Below are positions 1-8,299 of a stretch of DNA of 24,923 nt, one piece after another (positions within the stretch are counted from its first letter, which is position 1; each line of letters opens with the position of its first letter). Under the pieces are notes generated by a model. The model was not told the origin of the DNA, did not search any database, and was given only the letters and a program-made list of their open reading frames with translations. Source of the DNA: Priapulus caudatus (taxonomy: Eukaryota > Priapulida > Priapulimorpha > Priapulimorphida > Priapulidae); contig NW_014578143.1 of assembly GCF_000485595.1 (NCBI RefSeq), forward strand, positions 11,250-36,172. The letters run 5' to 3'. The translations under genes and the position numbers were made by a program.

Positions 1-170
1 TTGTCCATCAGCTTGAGGTTGTAGATGATGACGAGGGTGCCGGAGCCGCCTCGGATCGAGTCGAACGAGCGCATGAAGCTCTCGTGCGTGTGGAACGGCG
101 AGTACTTGTAGATCAGGTCCATCTCCAGCTTGTGCTGGAACGCGGGCGGGAGCGGTGAAGAAGCTTGCTT
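1..170 (-). CDS. MORC2: MORC2 coding exon 8 (cut by the window edge)
   Basis: This exon reads through [18 protein letters not shown] then [19 protein letters not shown] and LKLMD to base 1. It matches the family block ELIYKYSPF through GTLVIIFNLKLMDNGEPE in the S5-fold transducer part of the ATPase module. I placed the start after the ctag acceptor at 171-174 because this keeps phase 0 with exon 7. Any nearby in-phase acceptor would only change the poorly conserved first residues. Confidence 0.88.
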
Positions 171-1328
171 CTAGGCGGAACTTAAGCCCGGCGCACACGC
201 GAGTAATTTTACTCAAGTAAAAACCCTAATCCTTACCTTCTCCAGTGCCTTGCCAGCCTTCCCGAGCGCTCGCTTGCTCTGGCTGTCAAACGACGGCAGT
301 GGAACGATCACCTGTGGTGTGTGGACAACACATGGGGAAAGAGTTAAACGAAAAACCAGACGGAAAACAACACACTCACGGGCCACGACTCCCAACTGCC
401 AAAACGCGTCGCCGACGGCAACGAACGAACGCCCGTGGGTAGTACTTTAAACATTTTTAGAGCAAGGAAATTGTCTTTCGGTTTTTATCGAAAATATATA
501 GAGCACGACGCGCGACAGTTGGATAGACGCTGACGCAAACATTTTAGCCGTGCAGTTCATTCTGAGGACGTCTGACAATTTGCGGGGTGGGGGGGTCACG
601 GCAATAAGGCTGGTGTACACTACCGACTATGTTGTCAAATGTGGCGAGTTGGACCAATTTCGCAATTCGGCAACAAAGATGGATGACAACCACAGCAAGT
701 AAGGGGGTAACCAGGGGAATTTTTCACGGGAGCTCTTTTTTTAAAAGCCTGTGGGAAAAATCTCACGTCAAAAATTTTACGGGAGCTATTTTGAGCCTCA
801 CGGGAACGACTCTGTTCGGAGGTTTGAGAGCGAATCGGCTTCATTCGCTTCCGCGTGTATTTTTTTTTACCCTGGTGGTAACCATGGCAACCATCGACGA
901 CGACTCACCTCCTCGATCTCTCTTCCTCGTGGAACGGCGAGACATCATGAGACACGTCTCCGTCGCAGCCTTCTTCGTGAACAGTATGAAGTCGCTGCCG
1001 ATGCGCATCGAACCCCTGACGACAAGACGAAGAACGCACGGCGTGAGCATGGTGATAGAGAGGGGGGAGGGTGACAGACAGGAGAGAGAGAGAGAGGGAG
1101 GGGGGAGGGTGACAGAGAGGGAGAGGGGGGAAACACATGTAGGGGTGAAGGTAACAACTTCTGACGACGAGATGAAGAACGCACGGCGTGAACATGTGTG
1201 GAGAAGAGGGATGGTGATGAGAGGGGGGAGGGTGACAGAGAAAGAGAGAGAGGGGAGGGGAGGGGGAGGAGAGGGAAGAGGGAGAGGGAAAGGGAGAGAA
1301 ATAGAAATAGAGCGAGATAGAGAGTAAT

Positions 1329-1363
<35 letters not shown>

Positions 1364-4252
1364 TAGACAGAAAGAGAGAAAGAAACAGAGAGATAGAGAG
1401 AGAGAGAGATAGAGAAAGAGAGAGCACAAGTGTGGGGAGAGAGAGTTTGAATACATAGATGGCGCCACTCACGACTTGAGTCCATTTCCGTACTGTCCGA
1501 TCATCTGTGAGTCAGTGACTCGCTTCGTGGATTTACCGAAGGTTATGATATTGGCTGCTTCACCTGAAACAAACGACAATCACAATAACAATAGCGATAA
1601 TATTGCAAAATCTCCAACATATCTTATATACGCAGATCGGGGGTTTTTCACGACAGAGACCGTTCACGTCACAAAAACTTTGTTTATATATTCTTGAGAA
1701 CATAAATCAATCATGAATCATGTCAGTATTACTTAAGGTGGTGGCATGATACCACTTTGACTACTTGCCTCGGTCACTGCTTAATGAATAGACCTCACAA
1801 TCTACACATCTAGACAACAGTGCAACTGCTCACCCCCCACCCACCCTTCCCCGGCAAGAGCACTTACTTGGGTCCATCCCGTCGCCGTCGTCGAGGAAAC
1901 AGAGCATGTAGCCACCCCGCAGGCTGTCGTCCGGCACTGAAACATTGACGCACACATCACGACGACAACTCACAGCAACCGCCGTCGCCACGACGACGAC
2001 GCAAACACGATCGTGCGCTCATGCAAAGTACGCGCTCGCTCGAAATCTCTAAAGGCGGGCTTATGTCGGGCTTGCGAGCCGACTCGACTGGAAGCAACTG
2101 GCTGCAATTCACTGCGACTGCAGTGCTTAGGTCGGTCGACTGCGACGCGACTGCCTGCGACTGGCCGCCACTAGTTGCTCGGAATAGAACAGTGGGCAAC
2201 TGGACGCAACTAGTCGCTGCTCATCGCTTCCAGTTGCTTCCAGTCGAGTCAGCTCGCAAGCCCGACATAAGCCCGCCTTAATGCTCGATCCGAAACGGCC
2301 ACTGGTCACCACGTGCAATGGAGGTCAGTCACTACATTGCATCACGTCATAGTACTAATATATAGTATAAACCAGGGGTTCTTAACCTGTGGTCCACGGA
2401 CCTTTTTGGTAGTGTTGTCAATCGGTTGTAATTTCGTAATCGATCATCGGTTGGACCCAAGTAACCGATGATCGGTTACAATCGGTTACTCGGGGTGTTG
2501 AATGCCTGCGTGTGCGTAACGTCATGTGCATGTACGTGTGTGCATGTATGTGCTTGTTTAGCCCTGTTTACTGTTTGTTTTGCACTGTTTACTACTGTGT
2601 GTATAATACATGTATGTTAATAAAGGATAACTTGTATAGTAGCAATAATATCTCTGATTCTCATCACTTTTTCGAATTTTTTTTTCCCGATGAAATCGAT
2701 TATAAATGCATTTTGATAACCAAGCGCTTGGTTCGAGCCACTGTTCAACCAATGATCGTGATATCACTACCTTTTGGGCTTCAGAGGGTCTTTGAACCCT
2801 ATTGTAAGCAAAATTTTGTGTTTATGTGCTGATGTGCACATAAACATATTTTTCTGGGGAGTGGTCCGTAGCTTTTACCAAATTCTCAAAGGGGTCCATG
2901 ACTCAAAAAAGGTTAAGAACCACTGGTGTAGACTATATATATATAGTATAAACTCACCCGTGTATATGTTGATTTTCGTCGCAGAAGCATCTCTGAAAAG
3001 AGAGAAAGGAGGAGTGGCGTGAATGACGGCGAATCAACGCTACGACGGAGAAACGGTTAACTTCGCCGAGCAGCCGTTTAAACAAGGGGTTAGGCGTCCA
3101 TTTCTTGTCACTGCCTTAGGCCAAAACAAAATATATGTGTGGTTACCGTTACATGACGTAAAAAAATAGGACAGGTAGCCAAGGTAGGTAGGGAAAACTA
3201 TCTTCTAGGGGTAGGGAATATTATTTTCTTGAAATATTTTATTTACGAACCATGTCCGAAGGATGTGCGTTGTACCTTTTGAAGCAGGAACTGTCCAATT
3301 CATTTTTTTTATTTTTTTTTTACTTTAAAGAAAATTGACAATAAATTGTTGAGGGTCGCTGGGAATAAATAGGGTAGGTCGGGAAACCGTAACCACACCT
3401 ATATTTTGTTTTGGCCTTATGTGCTATCTAGGCACCTACGAGCGATAACAAAACTAACTAACTAGGCATCTGTTTAAACTAGACGACGAGGGGACGAGGG
3501 GAGAGGAGAGGGGTCGTCTACACACCTCGCATTGTCCAGAAGTTCTGCCAGCGCTCCGAATAAGAACTCGTGGGTAGTCCTGCCAATGCAAACGCAAGCG
3601 TTAGTCAGTGCAATCGAAGACAGAATCACAGCAGACAACTTTTTATATTTTGGGGGCGAGTGTTGCCTTTGGTTTGATCGAATATTTTAGGGCACACTGA
3701 TGTATTTTGAATGGGCATTAAGGCAAGCGTTTTGTTCAAAATCTAAGAGTTTATGCCACTTCAATAACAATGCTAATATAAAACAAAAGGGAGACATACA
3801 TGACACTAAAGTTATTGGAAAGGTACGGAGACAAACGATGCCAAGGCAACCACGGTAGTTTATTGCCTAACCCTGATATGGGTCAATTCCAAGGCACCAC
3901 TACTGCTAGTAAAAATTGCATCCCCGACACTTGCTGTAGAGCAGTAGAGGGTATGGTAAAATTTGAGCCCGGACTTCAATTGAGGAAGCCTTAAAAACTG
4001 ATAAATCAGAGCGATCACGAAGGATTGGAATTAAAACAAGAATTCCCAACGCTCAAGCAAATCGATCGCACCGATCGACATGACATCGGCATCGAATAAA
4101 CAACGGTGCGACGGCGGGGAATCCTCACACAGGGGGCGCTGCACGCGGTCGCCCGGTGCTGCCACTCACGAGTTGGTGTGTAGATACTCGAAGCTGAGCT
4201 GAGCGCGGCTCAGAACGCTGTACTGCGCGTATTCCTTCTCCTCCGCCCCCAT
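1..4252 (-). CDS. MORC2: MORC2-like GHKL ATPase, N-terminal part (8 exons, partial)
   Basis: This is the 5' half of a MORC-family gene. Eight exons join in phase: 4252-4170, 3579-3526, 2992-2958, 1936-1868, 1563-1473, 1015-909, 311-237 and 170-1. The conceptual protein has the GHKL ATPase motifs in order: FEYLHTNS near the N-terminus, the N box [10 protein letters not shown], the G1 box DDGDGMDP, the ATP-lid block [15 protein letters not shown], then [23 protein letters not shown] and [13 protein letters not shown]. The [13 protein letters not shown] and YKYSPF blocks fit MORC2 better than MORC3 or MORC4. From family knowledge, MORC2 is a nuclear ATPase that dimerises on ATP binding and works with the HUSH complex in chromatin compaction and silencing of transposons and transgenes. 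The CW zinc finger and C-terminal coiled coils would lie left of the window. Exon 6 is two bases short of the frame (see its entry), so either the assembly has errors or this copy is broken. Confidence 0.9.
237..311 (-). CDS. MORC2: MORC2 coding exon 7
   Basis: The exon is 25 complete codons, [20 protein letters not shown] then KALEK, between a ccacag acceptor and a gtaagg donor. VIVPLPSF matches the family block DEVIVPLPTW. The Lys-rich tail is less conserved. Confidence 0.9.
312..908. other. MORC2 intron 6
   Basis: This non-coding stretch lies between coding exons 7 and 6. I see no repeat termini or conserved coding block in it. Open frames across it do not match any family I know. Confidence 0.6.
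909..1015 (-). CDS. MORC2: MORC2 coding exon 6 (two bases short)
   Basis: The exon starts after gtcgtcag and reads [15 protein letters not shown], then TETCLMMSR, in frame. After SR the frame breaks. One added base would restore FHEEE, and a second would restore IEE just before the gtgagt donor. The exon is 107 nt; the family block from GSMRIG to the IDE before VIVPLP needs 109 nt in the same phases. Two single-base losses, either assembly errors or true mutations, fit best. The protein evidence for the exon itself is strong. Confidence 0.88.
1018..1270. repeat. Imperfect tandem duplication next to the exon 6 acceptor
   Basis: Two units share TGACGAC, then GAAGAACGCACGGCGTGA, then GGTGATnAGAG and GGGGGGAGGGTGACAGA. 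They start near 1017 and 1163. The first unit abuts the splice acceptor of MORC2 exon 6, so the second carries a second copy of the acceptor-flanking sequence. Confidence 0.75.
1226..1440. repeat. GA-rich microsatellite
   Basis: The run is (GA)n with interspersed AAAG, ATAG and ACAG variants. On the transcribed MORC2 strand it is a polypyrimidine tract of more than 200 nt in intron 5. The long open frames seen here on both strands come from this low-complexity sequence. Confidence 0.95.
1473..1563 (-). CDS. MORC2: MORC2 coding exon 5 (ATP lid)
   Basis: The exon reads [19 protein letters not shown] then [10 protein letters not shown], after a tttcag acceptor and before a gtgagt donor. It enters in phase 1 and leaves in phase 2. 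It corresponds to the family block from SDAASVIQFGKS to [11 protein letters not shown], which holds the Gly-rich G2/ATP-lid loop. The length is 91 nt. Confidence 0.92.
1868..1936 (-). CDS. MORC2: MORC2 coding exon 4 (G1 box)
   Basis: The exon follows a tttcag acceptor, completes Val and reads [20 protein letters not shown] then DP, with a gtaagt donor. DDGDGM is the GHKL G1 motif (DxGxG), which contacts adenine and the phosphates. The family equivalent is [18 protein letters not shown]. The length is 69 nt. Confidence 0.93.
2053..2278. mobile_element. 226-bp MITE, PIF/Harbinger-like, in MORC2 intron 3
   Basis: The termini are inverted copies beginning AGGCGGGCTTATGTCGGGC and continuing for about 50 bp through GACTCGACTGGAAGCAACTG. 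TAA directly flanks both ends (2050-2052 and 2279-2281), the 3-bp duplication typical of PIF/Harbinger. The interior repeats GCGACTGC and GCAACT motifs and has no transposase. It lies between MORC2 exons 4 and 3. Confidence 0.85.
2373..2925. mobile_element. hAT-like element with an insertion inside it (MORC2 intron 3)
   Basis: The termini are CAGGGGTTCTTAACCTGTGG and, on the other side, GGTTAAGAACCACTG, a typical hAT inverted repeat (CAGnGGTTCTTAACC). The flanks gtataaac (2365-2372) and gtgtagac (2926-2933) match at six of eight bases, as an aged 8-bp target duplication would. A second hAT element at 2410-2769 interrupts it. No transposase frame remains. Confidence 0.82.
2410..2769. mobile_element. 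Inner hAT-like element, TAGTG family
   Basis: The ends are TAGTGTTGTCAATCGGTTG and, inverted, TAGTGATATCACGATCATTG. They are flanked by ctttttgg (2402-2409) and ccttttgg (2770-2777), an 8-bp target duplication with one mismatch. The interior has repeated CGATCATCGGTT motifs. The right part is similar to sequence at about 11164-11260 and the family to 4574-5548. Confidence 0.78.
2958..2992 (-). CDS. MORC2: MORC2 coding exon 3 (35-nt microexon)
   Basis: This very short exon lies between a cttttcag acceptor and a gtgagt donor. It completes Arg (AG+A) and reads [11 protein letters not shown], then leaves G for the Val codon of the next exon. It aligns with the family block RDADATRIDIYT. It sits just outside the right end of a nested hAT insertion. 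Confidence 0.9.
3119..3416. mobile_element. 298-bp MITE, GGCCAAAAC family copy 1 (MORC2 intron 2)
   Basis: The inverted ends are GGCCAAAACAAAATATATGT and its complement ending TTTTGTTTTGGCC, and continue through GTGGTTACCGTTA. TTA flanks both sides (3116-3118 and 3417-3419). Other copies lie at 16400-16695 and 21789-22061. The interior contains GTAGGTAGGGAAAA and TTTACGAACCATGTCCGAAG. The 3-bp TWA target site and GG termini point to PIF/Harbinger-type mobilisation. There is no coding sequence. Confidence 0.88.
3526..3579 (-). CDS. MORC2: MORC2 coding exon 2 (N box)
   Basis: The exon follows a ggcag acceptor, completes the Ser codon of exon 1 and reads [18 protein letters not shown], with a gtgtgt donor. 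The Asn of LLDNAR is the Mg-ATP-binding N-box residue of GHKL ATPases. Vertebrate MORC2 has Val where this has the second Leu. The length is 54 nt. Confidence 0.92.
4170..4252 (-). CDS. MORC2: MORC2 coding exon 1
   Basis: The exon starts at ATG (4252-4250) and gives [18 protein letters not shown] then LSFEYLHTN, ending in phase 2 (TC) at a consensus gtgagt donor. The family has a matching start, with [15 protein letters not shown] shortly after the initiator Met. The N-terminal extension before the Tyr is lineage specific. The length is 83 nt. Confidence 0.9.
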
Positions 4253-4573
4253 CGTCTTTTCCTCCTCAAACCCGGCGAATCAGCGCACCACCGGCGCCAC
4301 CTTGTGGGGGAGACGTGCAGGCTCGTGGCGACGCTCTCAGATTAGCTCGCGAATCGGTGGACTCAGCGCAGATTCAAGCTCGGATGGTGAACGTCGGCGC
4401 CGAGCGGATATATCTGCAGAGCAGTCTGAAACACGGACGCGAGATGTGCGATCGTTATAAAAGTCCCCGCGTAGCATCCGTTTACTCTAAGACGTCATCA
4501 TGGTTCCATGTTGTAGTTCCATGTTAACGATCAATGTTCTTGTCAGAATCACATTAAATGAGATATAAATTAC
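4253..4573. other. MORC2 5' flank
   Basis: This is the sequence upstream of the MORC2 start codon (minus strand), with CpG-containing, GC-rich DNA to about 4450. A plus-strand TATAAAAG lies at about 4457-4464, but no supported plus-strand gene follows it. The frame at 4315-4527 has no family match that I recognise. Confidence 0.5.
4294..4307 (-). promoter_or_regulatory. CTCF-like motif in the MORC2 5' region
   Basis: Read on the minus strand, the site is CCACAAGGTGGCGC, close to the CTCF core CCAnnAGrkGGCrs. It lies about 42 bp upstream of the MORC2 start codon, so in the 5' UTR or core promoter. Binding is inferred from the motif only. Confidence 0.45.
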
Positions 4574-5548
4574 TAGTGTTGGAGATCGGTCCAAATTTCA
4601 TGATCGATAATCGGTTTTACAAAACGACCGATGATTGAATAATCATCGATCATTTTAGATTGCGGCGACGACGTGTCATCGTCGACACAACCGGTGTATT
4701 GCGAAGGAATATTGACGTTATTGTATGTGTAGCTAGTATTTAATGGTAAGTAAATTAAGGATACTGTTAGGGTTACGGACGGCGGCATTGTAACATAACT
4801 GCTCATCAAATTCAATCAAAAAAAAAAAGTTCGAGTTGTACTCGGTCGTCCGATTTTCTACTCGATTAATCAACTCGGCAGCCTAAACGAGTAATGATCG
4901 ACGAACTCGATTAATCCAAGGCTCGACACTAGCGGTGGCCCGGGGCCACCAAAACTTCATGTCGGGCCACCAAAATTTCCAAAAGTTTAAATTTGGTGGC
5001 CCGATCGGGCCACTAAAATTTCAAAGTGTCTATGTGATAAAAATAATTGTTTCTTCTGTGCTAATCTCATTGAAAAGAGAGCGAGCAATTCGCGGAGCGA
5101 GGGCACACGTACGCACGTGCAGCATTCTACCGCGGGCACGGTTTATCGATCGTCTACTGCGGCTGCAACATGCCACGTTATTGTGTTAGACGCGCGTGTT
5201 TAGATAAATAATGAGTGAAAGTAGAAAAATGGTATGCAAGATTCTGGTGAAAATTTGATGCCGTGGAATGGATAATTCAAATGTATGCCTCAATCATCAA
5301 TGTCAGTGTGTGCCATTATGTGGGGTTTGTTTAAAGACTTGTGCAAGTGCATCAGACGGCCCAATTTTCAAATAATATACAATACGAGATTGAAATAAAG
5401 ATTTATAATGTTTTTCTTTGTTTTTTTTTTGGGCCACCAGATTTCATTTTCGGGCCACCAAAAATTGAAAATCAATGATTTTGGTGGCCCGATCGGGCCA
5501 CTGAAAAAAAAAGTTAGTGTCGAGCCTTGATTAATCGGAACACCACTA
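4574..5548. mobile_element. hAT-like TAGTG-family element interrupted by another hAT
   Basis: The ends are TAGTGTTGGAGATCGGTCC and, inverted, TAGTGGTGTTCCGATTAATC. The flanking 8-mers are identical: taaattac at 4566-4573 and 5549-5556. Without the inner element (4917-5528) it would be about 355 bp. It shares the TAGTGTTG end and the CGATAATCGGTT-type interior with the element at 2410-2769. Confidence 0.85.
4917..5528. mobile_element. Inner hAT-like element with GGGCCACC arrays
   Basis: The termini are AAGGCTCGACACTA and, inverted, TAGTGTCGAGCCTT. GATTAATC is present exactly on both sides (4909-4916 and 5529-5536). Subterminal copies of GGGCCACCAAAA and the palindrome TGGCCCGATCGGGCCA occur near both ends. 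The interior is AT-rich and without a convincing gene. Perfect target duplications mark this as a fairly recent insertion into the 4574-5548 element. Confidence 0.87.
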
Positions 5549-5792
5549 TAAATTACTGTGGTAACGATGTGCCCTCGGGCAATTCACCGAAACAAACAGT
5601 GCACAGGTGCAACAACAAATGGTTCTACATAAGGTTATGGTCTCAACGTGATTGTCCTACCAACGTTGTTTGGCGAAGGACCTATACTAGAGTTATAATA
5701 ATTAGAGATATATACTGAGAATTAATTTGCATATAGTGACCATGGATAGAAATAGACACAGGCACTTAGAGCATTTCAATCAAATATAATGC

Positions 5793-6051
5793 TAAATAAA
5801 TACGAAATCTATTTACTACCAAAGTCTTAATTGCACAACGGGAGCGAACGCGAGAATTTCGTCAAACTATGTGTGATTTCGCGTGACACAGCTCGGTTAT
5901 GAACATAGACAGTATGTTTTTATAACATTGACAAGTGAACACTGTTCTTCAAATAAAAACAAAGATGGAGTAGAATGGTTGAATATTTGTGTAGAAAATA
6001 GAGTAGGGAAACATTAAGACTTTGGTAGTAAATACATTTTGTGTTTATTTA
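5793..6051. mobile_element. 259-bp inverted-repeat element
   Basis: Inverted arms of about 39 bp (5793-5831 and 6013-6051) share TTTACTACCAAAGTCTTAAT and an outer TAAATAAA. I could not fix a target duplication, so the ends may be off by a few bases. There is no coding sequence. It is probably a MITE. Confidence 0.6.
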
Positions 6052-6185
6052 CCTTTTTTTATTTTATTGAGATGTTCGAAGTACTTGTGGACCTTGGTGC
6101 TTACAACACGATATCGAAGAGTGCAGATCACTAGGCAGACACTATCTCCCCGTTAAAATTTTAATAGAATCGCTGTAAAGCAAGA

Positions 6186-7497
6186 TAGTCCGTGTACAGT
6201 TGCCGCACGGCTATAGAACATTTTATGCCAGGTTTCGTAACTGCACCTGTCCCTCAATGCTTCCACGAAAAATGACTCACAAAACGCAGAATGATCGGGC
6301 TTTTTAACACTTATTTATCTACATGGACATCTCACCTATCTTTATGCACACTTTCCACAACTTTAGTCTTTACACCATGTATTTATGGATTTATTCCTCA
6401 AAGTGCTAGCACTACTTGCATTTTGTTTTGAAATGTTGTTGTGTACACGCGTGACGTCACCCGAAATGTAGACAAAACACATGGGCAGCTATGATGCAGC
6501 CTATTACATTTCGGGTGACGTCACGCGAGTACACAACAGCATTTGAAAACGAAACGAAAGTAGTGCTAGCACTTTGAGGAATAAATGCATAAATACAGGT
6601 AGCCGGACCAGGCTGTGCGACCGATTGTCTATACAGCCTGACACCCTTCCATACAAAAAACCTATCACCTCTGCAGATCTATAAGAATAACTCTGTATAT
6701 CTCAAATAAAACTATTCTATTACCACCTTTGACTTGCCTTGTTTGAAATATGAAGGCTAACTCACAGTTGTCCTGCTTCTAAACTAGAATGTATCTCTTA
6801 ATTCATGGTATAATCTGCTAATTCTCACAGCATATCAACTTTCCAAGCAGCTTCACATGATTGTTTACCCGCCATGTTTACACTGCGCATGCTCAACGGA
6901 AGAGAGACACGGAAAACCCGAAACGGAAAAGACTCGCTAGAAAATACTACAGAAATAGTACAATAGCTGCACGATGGCTCTCACAGCAATTACACACCAA
7001 AGCAAGTGAAACGATGTTCACAAATGTCTGGGCCATTTGTAAAAACCTTAGATGACATGTTCTCGGATATAGGGGTTGTTTACATGAGAACCGCAGATCG
7101 TTTAATTTCCCTTGTTCAATCCATTGCGGATTTTAGTCACTTTCATTTTAGTTTAGTCAGTTTAATCACTGATTCATTTGGTATATCACATGTGAAGTGT
7201 TCTTTGGCAATACTTGGCAAATAAGACAACTACGTGTTTAGCTGCAGCCAATGTTTGAAACGGTCTTCTCTTCTAACCCTAGCAAGACCGTTTCTTGGAG
7301 CTAAAATACAGGGTGTAAAGTTGTGGAAATTGTTCAAAAAGATAGGTGAGATGTCCATGTAGATAAATAAGTGTTAAAAAGCCCGATCATTCTGCGTTTT
7401 GTGAGCCATTTTTCGTGGAAGCATGGGGGGACAGGTGCAGTTACGAAACCTGGCATAAAATGTTCTATAGCCGTGCGGCTACTGTACGCGGGCTATA
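6186..7497. repeat. Long inverted repeat, arms of about 190 bp
   Basis: The arm at 6186-6384 returns inverted at 7301-7497. The arms share GAGATGTCCATGTAGATAAA, AAAGCCCGATCATTCTGCGT, TTACGAAACCTGGCATAAAA and TTCTATAGCCGTGCGGC, with few mismatches. The enclosed DNA (about 0.9 kb) holds the foldback at 6374-6600. This may be a non-autonomous element with long terminal inverted repeats. I found no transposase. Confidence 0.75.
6374..6600. repeat. Foldback element carrying a CRE in each arm
   Basis: Two arms of about 97 bp (6374-6470 and 6504-6600) are near-perfect inverted copies around a loop of about 33 bp. The arms share TTATTCCTCAAAGTGCTAGC, ACTACTT and GCGTGACGTCACCCGAAATG. Each arm therefore contains the full palindromic CRE TGACGTCA, at 6452-6459 and 6516-6523. 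Confidence 0.85.
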
Positions 7498-7545
7498 GTA
7501 CTAGAGACTCGCAGCTAGGGCCTGCATACCTCCCAACTCCCATTG

Positions 7546-7818
7546 GGCCATCCTTAAAAACTTATATGTTTGCTGTCCTCCGACCGACCCACGAAAATAG
7601 CCGCGACCCAAAAGTTTTTTTTAACATTTTGGGTTTTTTTTTTTTTTACATTTTTCATAGTTAAGACTAAAACACAAAGCATGTGTGGCAAACATGAGGA
7701 CAGACTTAAAATAACTGTTATGCCTAAAAAAAAAAATGAAAAAAAAGACCTACCTACCTACCCACTAAAAAAATCATGGGTCGGGGGACAGCAAACATAG
7801 AATTTTTTAAGGATGGCC
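7546..7818. mobile_element. 273-bp MITE with TTG target duplication
   Basis: The inverted ends are GGCCATCCTTAAAAA, followed by ATGTTTGCTGTCC and CCGACC. TTG flanks both sides (7543-7545 and 7819-7821). The interior has CCTACCTACC runs and A/T tracts that resemble the GGCCAAAAC family. An uninterrupted paralogous site lies, inverted, at about 8891-8905, which confirms the insertion and its 3-bp duplication. Confidence 0.85.
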
Positions 7819-7843
7819 TTGGTTGATAAAAATCTAGTTAATT

Positions 7844-7954
7844 TTTTTAATTAGTTTATAATTAGGGTTAGGGTTAGGATTAGCCTTAAACCGACCAGGC
7901 TCTCCGACTGTTACACGTTGTAGGATTAATGTAGTGTTAAGCCTACACCAACGT
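7844..7954. repeat. TTAGGG-bearing direct repeat, copy 1
   Basis: The unit begins TTTTTTAATTAGTTTATAATT, without its last base, then a TTAGGG run, GCCTTAAACCGACCAGGCTC and TGTAGGATTAA, and ends in CTACACCAACGT. It is almost identical to 8300-8410. The telomere-type run is only two to three units long. Confidence 0.8.
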
Positions 7955-8299
7955 AGCTCCGAGAAACGGTATCGCTAGGGTTAGGATACCGTTTCGAACC
8001 GTGGCTGCAGCTAAACACGTAGTTGCCTGATATTCCAAGTATCGCCAAAGAACACCACACATGTGATATACCAAATGAATCAGTAAACGTCCACCTTCTT
8101 GTAACCATCAGTGCGCTACGATGCGCTGGGTACTTAATGGGTTACAGCGACTTTTTGAGACGAATGCACCAGGATTTACTAATTCGCCGCCATGTTTTAT
8201 CATTCTGACCATGTTCTGACCGTGACTAAAACCCGCAATCGCCCAATCGACCGTACAAGGGAATTAAACAAGAGGTATGTGTAACTTTTTTGTAATATT

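Larger units (their letters stand above)
7166..8090. repeat. Inverted repeat pair with an internal hairpin
   Basis: The segment 7166-7303 is similar to the inverse of 7950-8085. Shared blocks include TGATTCATTTGGTATATCAC, TGTTCTTTGGC, CTACGTGTTTAGCTGCAGCC and a GAAACGGT...ACCGTTTC hairpin with CTAACCCTAGC in its loop. Further weak inverted similarity runs to about 7087 on one side and 8270 on the other. Confidence 0.75.

Noticed and set aside
841-1485. Long open frames of 175-232 residues on both strands
   Set aside because: They run through the GA/CT microsatellite of MORC2 intron 5 and encode Ser-Leu or Arg-Glu runs. Only the exon 6 part is real.
2021-2281. Short frames on both strands
   Set aside because: They translate the inverted-repeat MITE at 2053-2278.
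4457-4527. TATA box with a following ATG on the plus strand
   Set aside because: The ATG frame closes within a few codons and no exon with family similarity follows.
7860-7885. Interstitial telomere from a chromosome fusion
   Set aside because: There are only two or three units, and they are part of a repeat that recurs at 8300-8410.
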